Of a stretch of DNA of 64,000 nucleotides, positions 55,247-62,584 are shown one piece after another. This stretch comes from DTU015 sp964406505 (GTDB lineage: Bacteria > Bacillota > Sulfobacillia > Fermentithermobacillales > Fermentithermobacillaceae). Position 1 is the first letter of the stretch. Every line of letters starts with the position of its first letter. Below the pieces are notes generated by a model that saw only the letters and a list, made by a program, of their open reading frames with translations, was not told the DNA's origin and ran no database searches. The translations under genes were made by a program, and so were the position numbers. The DNA lies in NCBI GenBank assembly GCA_964406505.1, contig CAYORX010000005.1, forward strand, positions 1 to 64,000, read 5' to 3'.

Positions 55247-56493
55247 TGGAGACAATTGCAAAAGACGCAGTGATTATTGGAGGTGGCCCGGCCGGACTGG
55301 CAGCTGCCGTGAATCTTAGACGGTTGGGAATAAGCGATATTGTAATTTTGGAACGGGAACAAAAACTTGGAGGTGTTCTGCGACAATGCATTCACGATGG
55401 GTTTGGTTTAACCCGATTCAAACAGGCACTCAGCGGCCCAGAATATGCAGCCCGATTTATCGACCAGGTAGATGGCCTAGGCATAGATTACATAACAAAT
55501 GCTACAGTATTAAGTATAAATCATAAAAAACAAATAGTTGCTGCTTACAAAGAAGGACTTTTGCAGTACCAAGCTAAATCTTTAATTTTAGCCATGGGCT
55601 GTCGCGAACGCACTCGAGGTGCTATCAGTATCCCCGGTCACCGCCCTTCGGGTGTTTACACAGCGGGCACGGCTCAGGCTTATATGAATCTAAAAAATAT
55701 CATGCCAGGTAAAACGGCCGTTATTTTAGGTTCTGGTGATATTGGATTAATCATGGCGCGACGCATGACTTTAGAAGGAATTAAGGTAGTTGCGGTGTTT
55801 GAAATCTTACCCTATCCAAGCGGGTTGCCGCGAAACATTGAGCAATGCCTACATGATTACGATATTCCTTTACTTTTAGGCCATACAATAACTGATATCA
55901 AGGGCCAAAATCGGCTAAAAAGCGTCACCGTCTGCCAAGTAAACAAGCAAATGCAGCCCATATCTGAAACAGCTCAAGATTATCAATGTGACACCCTAAT
56001 TCTTTCTGTAGGGTTAATTCCCGAAAACGAACTAACCCTGATGGCGGGAGTAGAACTCGATTTGCGCACCAAAGGTGCGGTTGTGGACGAAAACTACCAA
56101 ACCAGCGTTCCAGGTATCTTTGCAGCTGGCAACGTATTACATGTACATGACCTTGTAGATTTCGTTTCTCTAGAGGCAGAAAGTATGGCAAAAGCAGCGG
56201 CTATGTATTTAAATGCACAAAAAGACTTTGCTGATCGTTCAATCAGGATTAGAACTGACAGGAACCTAAGTTATACCGTTCCCCAAATCATTGGTGGAAA
56301 TCAAGACTTTCGTTTATCGCTAAGGGTACGAGAACCTATGCAAAATTGCTACATTAAAATACTACAGAACGATACAATCATCAAAAACGTATATCTGTCT
56401 AAAGCTATTCCTGCAGAAATGATTCAAATAGACGTCAAACACAAATATATTCACAGCAGTGAAGATATTAGGGTGGTGATTGAACATGCTTAG
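55246..56493 (+). CDS. FAD/NAD-dependent oxidoreductase, second subunit of the trio
   Basis: This 415-residue disulfide-reductase-like flavoprotein has FAD motif VIIGGGPAGLAAAVNL, conserved GGVLRQCIHDGFG, NAD motif VILGSGDIGLIMARRM and the C-terminal FAD segment VPGIFAAGNVLHVHDLVD. It resembles the GlpB-associated or HcnB-type subunits. It would pass electrons between NAD(P) or the DUF1667 protein and the GlpA-like subunit. It overlaps the neighbours at both ends, pointing to a complex with fixed stoichiometry. Confidence 0.85.
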   Translation: METIAKDAVIIGGGPAGLAAAVNLRRLGISDIVILEREQKLGGVLRQCIHDGFGLTRFKQALSGPEYAARFIDQVDGLGIDYITNATVLSINHKKQIVAAYKEGLLQYQAKSLILAMGCRERTRGAISIPGHRPSGVYTAGTAQAYMNLKNIMPGKTAVILGSGDIGLIMARRMTLEGIKVVAVFEILPYPSGLPRNIEQCLHDYDIPLLLGHTITDIKGQNRLKSVTVCQVNKQMQPISETAQDYQCDTLILSVGLIPENELTLMAGVELDLRTKGAVVDENYQTSVPGIFAAGNVLHVHDLVDFVSLEAESMAKAAAMYLNAQKDFADRSIRIRTDRNLSYTVPQIIGGNQDFRLSLRVREPMQNCYIKILQNDTIIKNVYLSKAIPAEMIQIDVKHKYIHSSEDIRVVIEHA

Positions 56494-56884
56494 ACGCTTA
56501 ACATGCATTTTATGTCCTAATGGCTGTGAGATAACCGTTCATGAGAAAAATCGTATGGTTACTGCCGTTAGCGGCGCCAAATGTAAACGCGGCGAAGCCT
56601 ACGCACGACAAGAGGTTTCGGATCCGAAGCGTAATATCGCATCTTCAATAAAGGTTACAAATGGTGAACTTCCGCTTGTAAGCTGTAGGTTGAGCGATGT
56701 TATCCCTAAAACTAAGATCTTTGTGGTAATGAATGAAATCAAACAAACTACCGTTAACTCGCCGGTACAAATTGGTCAAGTGCTTATCAAAAATGTTTCT
56801 GGGCTTGGAGTAAATGTAATAGCCACGAAGAATATTGAAATGAGAAAATCTAGTATGTGCAAAGACGCTACTCCCATTCGATAG
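56480..56884 (+). CDS. DUF1667 protein, third subunit of the trio
   Basis: This small protein (about 132-134 aa) has an N-terminal CILCPNGCEITV and a following Cys in AKCKRGEAYA, the DUF1667 cysteine pattern. The family rides with GlpA/GlpB-like flavoproteins and probably carries an Fe-S cluster. The frame opens at TTG 56480; the ATG at 56486 fits the GGGTGGTGAT site better. Its last 17 bases overlap the 3' end of guaA on the opposite strand. Confidence 0.85.
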   Translation: MNMLRRLTCILCPNGCEITVHEKNRMVTAVSGAKCKRGEAYARQEVSDPKRNIASSIKVTNGELPLVSCRLSDVIPKTKIFVVMNEIKQTTVNSPVQIGQVLIKNVSGLGVNVIATKNIEMRKSSMCKDATPIR

Positions 56885-57869
56885 TTGCAGGGGGTTTTGA
56901 GGTTATATCATAAACTACCCGGTTTACCTGGGGAATCTTTTCAATAATTTTCAAGGCTGTTGAGTTAAGCAAATCATGGGGGAGTGGCGCCCATTGTGCC
57001 TCCATAGCATCAGTTGACAATACGGCTCTTATCGCAATTAAATTGCCATAAGTTCTACCGCCTGCTTTCATACCAACAGTTTTGACATTCGGCAGAACAC
57101 AAAAGCATTGCCACAGTTCTTCGTGCAGGCCTGATTCAGAAATGTTTTCGTCTAGAACCATCTGAGCCTTTCTTAATATTTCAAGTTTAGGTTCTGTTAC
57201 TTCTCCTAAAATTCGAACAGCTAATCCTGGGCCAGGAAAAGGATGCCTGTTAAGCAATGCCTTAGAAAGTCCAAGTTCTTCCCCAACCAATTTAACTTGC
57301 TTTTTATACAAATTTTTAAAGGGTTCAAGCAATTTTAACTCCATATAACTTGGCAAACCACCGACATTGTGATGACTTTTTACGAACTTATTTTTGCTTT
57401 TGCCTTCAGAACTTTGCCCAACACCTGCACCTGACTCTATAATATCCGATCGAATAGTACCTTGAACAAGGAAACGAACGTCTTGGTATTTTCTCGCTTC
57501 TTGTTCAAAAACACGAATAAATTCTTCACCGATAATCTTACGTTTTTCTTCTGGATCCGTAACGCCCTTTAATTTTCTTAAAAATCTCCGCTTTGCATCG
57601 ATAACATTTAGGGCAATGCCAAGTTCGGAAAACGCAGACTGCACAAACTGAACCTCACCTTGGCGCAACAATCCATTATCAACCATAACTGCCTTAAGAT
57701 TTTCGCCTATAGCTTTATGTACTAGCACAGCCGCCACAGTGGAATCTACACCTCCGGAAACGCCTATAATAGCTAAACCGCCTGCGGTGACCTTATTTAT
57801 ATAGAACAATGAATCTCGAATAAAATTTTGGCTTTCTTTTTGCGACCATCTTTCGAATCGCTGCCCCAT
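56868..57869 (-). CDS. guaA: GMP synthase ATP-pyrophosphatase subunit, without glutaminase domain
   Basis: This enzyme adenylates XMP and aminates it to GMP. The PP-loop is in IIGVSGGVDSTVAAVL, later HPFPGPGLAVRILGEV and the C-terminal dimerisation end YDITSKPPATIEWE are complete. At 333 aa it lacks the N-terminal glutaminase of about 190 residues found in bacterial GuaA, like archaeal GuaAb. The ATG at 57869 has an AGGGGG site, and the 340 bases upstream encode no amidotransferase. It may use ammonia or a glutaminase subunit encoded elsewhere. Confidence 0.93.
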   Translation of the reverse strand: MGQRFERWSQKESQNFIRDSLFYINKVTAGGLAIIGVSGGVDSTVAAVLVHKAIGENLKAVMVDNGLLRQGEVQFVQSAFSELGIALNVIDAKRRFLRKLKGVTDPEEKRKIIGEEFIRVFEQEARKYQDVRFLVQGTIRSDIIESGAGVGQSSEGKSKNKFVKSHHNVGGLPSYMELKLLEPFKNLYKKQVKLVGEELGLSKALLNRHPFPGPGLAVRILGEVTEPKLEILRKAQMVLDENISESGLHEELWQCFCVLPNVKTVGMKAGGRTYGNLIAIRAVLSTDAMEAQWAPLPHDLLNSTALKIIEKIPQVNRVVYDITSKPPATIEWE

Positions 57870-58211
57870 AAATGCAACCCCCTAAAACAAAGCACTCCTG
57901 AATTTAAAACCGACGAGTTCTACAGTTGGATATTTCACATTAAGTTAGCTAATTTCTGATATTGACTGTACCACCATGAAGTTTGTATAGCAAGGACCCA
58001 CTTTCCCATGTGCCTGCTTAAGGCGAAACGTACCCATACAGATTCACCGGTAAACAATTAAGATACGGTTCGGAATGTTTAACAACCAAAAAATAACCGT
58101 TACTGGTAGGCTTATGCTTTATCACCTAAAATAATATATGATAGCCATATAAGGTTCCCGCAAAAACTGCCGATAGTTGAAATAGCATTACACACTCAGG
58201 AGGGTAACTAA
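57870..58211. other. 342-base divergent intergenic region
   Basis: It separates guaA (minus) from the HD-GYP gene (plus). I see no open frame with a ribosome site and no match to purine or c-di-GMP riboswitch consensus. A possible weak promoter for the plus gene is TTATGC then TATATG 17 bases on, near 58110-58140. The stretch 57985-58065 is less A+T-rich than its surroundings and may form RNA structure, but I cannot name it. Confidence 0.35.
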
Positions 58212-59333
58212 ATGAGGGTCGTAAGTCTACAGGACACCCTTGAAGGTTCATATCTAGCAGTACCAATACACGGCGACGGGGGCAGACTCATGTTAGGCAC
58301 TGATACCCGCCTTACAAAAAGATTGATTAGGGTTTTACAATCCCGTGGGTATACAAAAGTAGCTATCAGAGATCCTCTTCTTGAAGATATAGAACCTGAT
58401 GATGCCATAGACATACAAACGCGTGCCCAAACCAAAGCCGCGCTTGATAAAGCCGTAACAAAACTTGTGGCCGGACAAACCCCCGATCTCAACGAAGTTT
58501 TCCATGCCGTAGATGCAGTAATAGCAGATTTGTGGAGCAATTTCCGTACATCATCAAGCATCGTTTCAATACAGTCTTACGATATGGATACTTATACCCA
58601 TTGCATAAACGTCTGCATATTGAGTATTTGCATAGGTTACAACCTTGGCTGGCCTCTATCAAAGCTACGCAAGCTTGGCACGGCTGCCTTACTTCATGAT
58701 GTTGGAAAAATTCTTCTGCCAATAAACGTACTTAACAAACCTAACGATCTTACAAATGAAGAATACGCTATCGTAAAAACCCATTGCGAAAAAGGTTGGG
58801 AACTTTTGTCGGGCTGCTTCAATACCGATGGTTTTGTAGCTCAAAGCGCTATGGAGCATCACGAAAGATTGAACGGTTCTGGGTATCCGCGGCATTTAGG
58901 TGAAGAAAAAATCTCTGATGTGGGCAAAATTACCGCAGTGGCAGACGTATTTGACGCAATGACAACGGACAGACCCCAAAGAAAGGCTATTTTACCCGAA
59001 GCAGTATATTCGTATATGTCCCAAGCAAAAGGTGAATTGTTTGACGCTAAAATAGTAGATATCTTATTTAATAACGTAGCCTTGTATCCAACAGGAACCA
59101 TTTTATCTTTATGGGGTGGCTATCTTGCAGTTGTCACAGCCCAAGATCCCCGTTCAGGTTTCCGTCCTTTTGTACGCATTATAGGGGGACCCGGCATAAC
59201 AAAACCTATCGATATATCTTTATATTCTAGGCCCGACATCAAAATCAATTTGCTTTTAGATGATTACCCGTCTGATGCAAAACGTATCATTACAGACGAT
59301 TTTAACGAAAACATTTTTATGGATGATACTTAA
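58212..59333 (+). CDS. HD-GYP domain protein (probable c-di-GMP phosphodiesterase)
   Basis: The N-terminal 130 residues form an unnamed helical/beta region (GDGGRLMLGTDTRLTKRLI) often seen before HD-GYP domains. The HD-GYP domain (about 125-300) has HCINVCILS, LLHDVGKILLP (HD metal ligands), AMEHHERLNGSGYP (the GYP loop) and VFDAMTTDRP. A C-terminal beta domain of about 70 residues follows. No membrane segment is seen. GGAGGG precedes the ATG at 58212. It abuts the PP2C gene and probably forms a signalling operon. Confidence 0.92.
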   Translation: MRVVSLQDTLEGSYLAVPIHGDGGRLMLGTDTRLTKRLIRVLQSRGYTKVAIRDPLLEDIEPDDAIDIQTRAQTKAALDKAVTKLVAGQTPDLNEVFHAVDAVIADLWSNFRTSSSIVSIQSYDMDTYTHCINVCILSICIGYNLGWPLSKLRKLGTAALLHDVGKILLPINVLNKPNDLTNEEYAIVKTHCEKGWELLSGCFNTDGFVAQSAMEHHERLNGSGYPRHLGEEKISDVGKITAVADVFDAMTTDRPQRKAILPEAVYSYMSQAKGELFDAKIVDILFNNVALYPTGTILSLWGGYLAVVTAQDPRSGFRPFVRIIGGPGITKPIDISLYSRPDIKINLLLDDYPSDAKRIITDDFNENIFMDDT

Positions 59334-60059
59334 ATGGGTTCATATGATTTTATTACCTGCTTTCAAAATTTTGCGGAAAAGGTGACACCCATGAGTTTCG
59401 GAACCAATGTAGGAAAATGTCTGATCCCAAAAACTAATGAACAGGTTTCAGGTGATGCGATTGAAGTATTTAGTTCGTACTCACCTACCGCTGTGGTTCT
59501 CGCTGACGGCATCGGAAGTGGCACTCGGGCCAACGATCTGTCTACGCTAACTGCCAAAACAGCAATTCAAATGGTTAAATGCGGACATAACATTGCAAAA
59601 ATTGTGGAAACGCTTGATTGCAATTTATCTGCTTGTGAGAAAAGCAACACCGCGTATTCGACTTTCAGTATTCTGCAAGTATTTTGTGACGGTTCTGTTT
59701 ATCTTGCGGAATATGATAATCCCCCTGCAATCATAGGTCATAAACACTACTTAATAAATATCCAAAGAAACAGTAAGATTATATGTGGCAAAAGGATCAA
59801 CGAGGCTCATTTTAAATTGAATGAAGGTAGTTGGATTGTCTTAATCTCGGACGGGGTATTACATATAGGCATGGAAAACCCTCTAAGTTTTAGATGGAAC
59901 TATCAACGGGTGAAAAACTATATTTCTAGGGTAATTACTACCTTTAAAAATCCGCAAGAAATGTGTGACGACCTTTGTCATGTATGCAAAAAGTTTTCCG
60001 GTGGCAAAATTACAGACGATATCTCTGTCGCAGCGGTTATGATTCAAAAGCGCAGGTGA
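59334..60059 (+). CDS. SpoIIE-type PP2C serine phosphatase
   Basis: This is a soluble PPM/SpoIIE-family phosphatase: SGDAIEVFSSYSPTAVVLADGIGSG gives the metal-binding DGxG region, with DGVLH and the final ITDDISVAAVMI (conserved DD). The frame opens directly at the stop of the HD-GYP gene, but an ATG at 59391 has a better AAAAGGTG site, so the protein may be 222 rather than 241 aa. Partners such as anti-sigma or anti-anti-sigma factors are absent, so the target is unknown. Confidence 0.88.
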   Translation: MGSYDFITCFQNFAEKVTPMSFGTNVGKCLIPKTNEQVSGDAIEVFSSYSPTAVVLADGIGSGTRANDLSTLTAKTAIQMVKCGHNIAKIVETLDCNLSACEKSNTAYSTFSILQVFCDGSVYLAEYDNPPAIIGHKHYLINIQRNSKIICGKRINEAHFKLNEGSWIVLISDGVLHIGMENPLSFRWNYQRVKNYISRVITTFKNPQEMCDDLCHVCKKFSGGKITDDISVAAVMIQKRR

Positions 60060-60094
60060 GAACAGAACCGTCTTTGTTCAATACCCGCGCTTTT
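60046..60094. terminator. Bidirectional terminator between PP2C gene and kbl
   Basis: AAAAGCGC (60046-60053) pairs with GCGCTTTT (60087-60094), and an inner stem GAACA/TGTTC shortens the loop. The T/A ends serve both strands. The left arm lies within the end of the phosphatase gene. Confidence 0.7.
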
Positions 60095-60125
60095 CATTTA
60101 TAGTATCTATAAAATTAAAAATATT

Positions 60126-61307
60126 CTACTTTAGAACACCTAATTCTTTGGCGGCCTCAACAAACTTTTCTATAGCAAAATCAAGATCTTCTTTGCTATG
60201 GGCAGCAGATACCATACAGCGTATTCTTGCTTTACCGCGTGGTACAGTCGGGAAACTTATTGACTGGGCAAATATGTCCTTTTCAAACAACTTTTTAGAA
60301 AAGTCAGATGCTAACTTCTCGTCTCCCAACATTACCGGAGTAATTGGTGTTTGAGTATGGCCGGTATCAAACCCTGCTGATTTTAGTGCCTTTTGAAAGT
60401 AAGCCCCATTGTCCCAAAGTTTTTTCACCTGCTCATCGCTGTCCAAGAGTACCTCGACAGCTGCTATGGTTGCGGCGGTATCAGCTGGCGTAAGCCCGGT
60501 GCTAAATAAAAATGGGCGGGCTCTTTGCCTTAGATACTCAATCAAAACCTTGGGACCAGTCACAAATCCTCCCATTACACCGAACGCCTTAGATAATGTA
60601 CCTACTTCGATTTCGACCCTACCCTCAAGTTTAAAGTGATTAACGATACCTCTACCGCTATCACCTAATACCCCTTCGCCATGTGCATCGTCAACCATCG
60701 TAATCGCTCCAAACTCATCTGCGACATCAACTATTTGCGGAAGTGGAGCGATATCTCCATCCATGCTGAACACACCATCGGTGATAATTAACATTCTACG
60801 GGCTTCATTTTTGTGGGCAACCATCTTCTCTCGAAGATCTTTAACATCATTATGGGCATACCTGACAACTTTGGCCCTTGATAGCCTACAACCATCTATG
60901 ATACTGGCATGGTTTAACTCGTCGGAAAAAATAATATCATCTCTATCAGTAATCGCAGGAATTACTGCTGTATTAGCTGAAAAACCGGATTGAAGCACTA
61001 TGCATGCAGGTGCATGCTTAAACTCCGCTAGCTTCGCTTCTAATTCTCCATGGATAGATTGGGTGCCAGATATACTTCTTACAGCGCCTGGCCCCACTCC
61101 GTATTCATCAATGGCTTTTCGCGCATGTTCTTTTAGCGTGGGATGATTTGCAAACCCGAGATAGTTGTTAGAGCAGAGATTCAATACTTTTTTCCCATCG
61201 ACCACAAACCAGGCGCCTTGTGGGCCTTCAATGGTTCTCACGATATTGTACAATCCTCGTTCTTGCAACTCTTCGAGTTCTTTGGCCAGAAACTCCAGTT
61301 TAGACAT
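60126..61307 (-). CDS. kbl: Glycine C-acetyltransferase (2-amino-3-ketobutyrate CoA ligase)
   Basis: Kbl cleaves 2-amino-3-ketobutyrate with CoA to glycine and acetyl-CoA, the second step of threonine degradation. Alpha-oxoamine synthase motifs are present: LCSNNYLGFANHP, GVGPGAVRSISGTQSIHGELE, DDAHGEGVLGDSGRG and the PLP lysine in VGTLSKAFGVMGG; 393 aa. BioF and related enzymes share this fold; closeness to Kbl in the N-terminus (GLYNIVRTIEGPQGAW) supports the call. No threonine dehydrogenase gene is adjacent. AAAGGGG precedes the ATG. Confidence 0.9.
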   Translation of the reverse strand: MSKLEFLAKELEELQERGLYNIVRTIEGPQGAWFVVDGKKVLNLCSNNYLGFANHPTLKEHARKAIDEYGVGPGAVRSISGTQSIHGELEAKLAEFKHAPACIVLQSGFSANTAVIPAITDRDDIIFSDELNHASIIDGCRLSRAKVVRYAHNDVKDLREKMVAHKNEARRMLIITDGVFSMDGDIAPLPQIVDVADEFGAITMVDDAHGEGVLGDSGRGIVNHFKLEGRVEIEVGTLSKAFGVMGGFVTGPKVLIEYLRQRARPFLFSTGLTPADTAATIAAVEVLLDSDEQVKKLWDNGAYFQKALKSAGFDTGHTQTPITPVMLGDEKLASDFSKKLFEKDIFAQSISFPTVPRGKARIRCMVSAAHSKEDLDFAIEKFVEAAKELGVLK

Positions 61308-61397
61308 GTTATGACCCCTTTTTAATGATTTCTGTGTTAGCCATTTGCTAATAAAATACTACGTATGTTTGAAATGCTTCAGGAAATTTCGACATAT

Positions 61398-61412
61398 CAG
61401 GATTAAATCCTG
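61398..61412. promoter_or_regulatory. Palindrome upstream of kbl
   Basis: CAGGATT and AATCCTG flank a single A in the 187-base gap between the TGS GTPase gene and kbl, about 90 bases before the kbl start. It could be an operator. I find no second copy in other intergenic gaps of this window. Confidence 0.35.
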
Positions 61413-61494
61413 CCAAATAACTAATATATGCCTGATTTCAACTTACATTTCGCAAGCCGCAAACATCGATGCCTTAGACAAAACACGGATTTGC

Positions 61495-62475
61495 TCAAGT
61501 ATAAAATACCACGATATCACCATCATGGAGCACGTGATCTCTAGGCACCATTTGCCCTTCAAACACCCCTTTTCCCCAAACTCTTGCATGTTTTAAACTT
61601 TCAGCTATTTCCAAATGAACTTCCGCCGCTGCATCAAGCACAGTTGTACCTTTATTTACAATAAAGGGTTGGTTATAATCCACCTTCCCCCCCGGAGGTC
61701 GCGTATAAATACGAATTTTGTCTAATAAGCTGAAAAACATCCTACATACCAAAGTAGATAATCCATCACCCGTTGATGCCGAACACGGAACTATTTCAAT
61801 ATCTTTTGGAAATAGTTCGCGAAACAATTCTAGTCGTGTTAAAGCCCCAGGCATATCCATTTTAGTAGCTGCACACATGGCTTTTTTTTCTGTGAATTTC
61901 CTTTCACCTTGATTCTTAATGTGTACATTATTTTGCCGCATAAATTCAATTAAGTTTTCGCAGTGCTCGAGTACGTCATCATCACCCATATCAAAAACCA
62001 ATAAAAGCCCATCCGCCATACGCATCATTGCAAACATCCACGACTGTGCATTCTCAAAAGCAATCGGCGGCATATCAATTAATTGGATCTGGATGTTTTC
62101 CCAACGCGCCATGCCGGGCAAAGGCATCCTTGTGGTAAACGGATATTCAGCAATTTCAGGTTCAGCTTTCGACAAACTATTTAGTACAGACGATTTTCCG
62201 GAATTGGGTGGTCCCACCAACAATACCTGTCCGGCTCCCTCTTTATCAATTCTAAAAAACTCGCGTCTGGCAGGCCCTTTCCGCCCTTCTGTTTTAATAT
62301 CCTTCCTTAATCTAGACATTCTCCGCTTTATCTGTGCTTGCATCTTTTCTGTTGCTTTATGCTTTGGAATTGTTGCAAGCATCTCCTCGAGGGCGTCTAG
62401 TTTCTCTTCGGAGGTAATGGCCTGCTGGTGTCGCTTCTTAGCATTTAAAAAGTCGGGACCTAGATTTGCGGACAC
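61495..62475 (-). CDS. OBG/DRG-like GTPase with C-terminal TGS domain
   Basis: This 326-residue GTPase has an N-terminal basic helical region (about 1-75), G1 loop VGPPNSGKSSVLNSL, G3 region QLIDMPPIAFEN (DxxP rather than DxxG), G4 ATKMDMPG and a C-terminal TGS domain ending in DHVLHDGDIVVFY. This is the DRG/OBG-type layout, usually linked to ribosomes or stress. The G3 departure is worth noting. The start is GTG at 62475 behind AGGAGGTGG. No biochemical function can be stated. Confidence 0.85.
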   Translation of the reverse strand: MSANLGPDFLNAKKRHQQAITSEEKLDALEEMLATIPKHKATEKMQAQIKRRMSRLRKDIKTEGRKGPARREFFRIDKEGAGQVLLVGPPNSGKSSVLNSLSKAEPEIAEYPFTTRMPLPGMARWENIQIQLIDMPPIAFENAQSWMFAMMRMADGLLLVFDMGDDDVLEHCENLIEFMRQNNVHIKNQGERKFTEKKAMCAATKMDMPGALTRLELFRELFPKDIEIVPCSASTGDGLSTLVCRMFFSLLDKIRIYTRPPGGKVDYNQPFIVNKGTTVLDAAAEVHLEIAESLKHARVWGKGVFEGQMVPRDHVLHDGDIVVFYT

Positions 62476-62584
62476 TACTGACCACCTCCTGAACTTAATC
62501 GTTTTAGTATCTACAACTATTATTACTTTACGGTCAATTCAGCATTAAGACAAGAAAAAACAACGATCATCCTGAATTTAGCTT

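Noticed and set aside
57870..58211. Guanine or c-di-GMP riboswitch before guaA or the HD-GYP gene
   Set aside because: The conserved blocks of these riboswitches are not present on either strand by eye.
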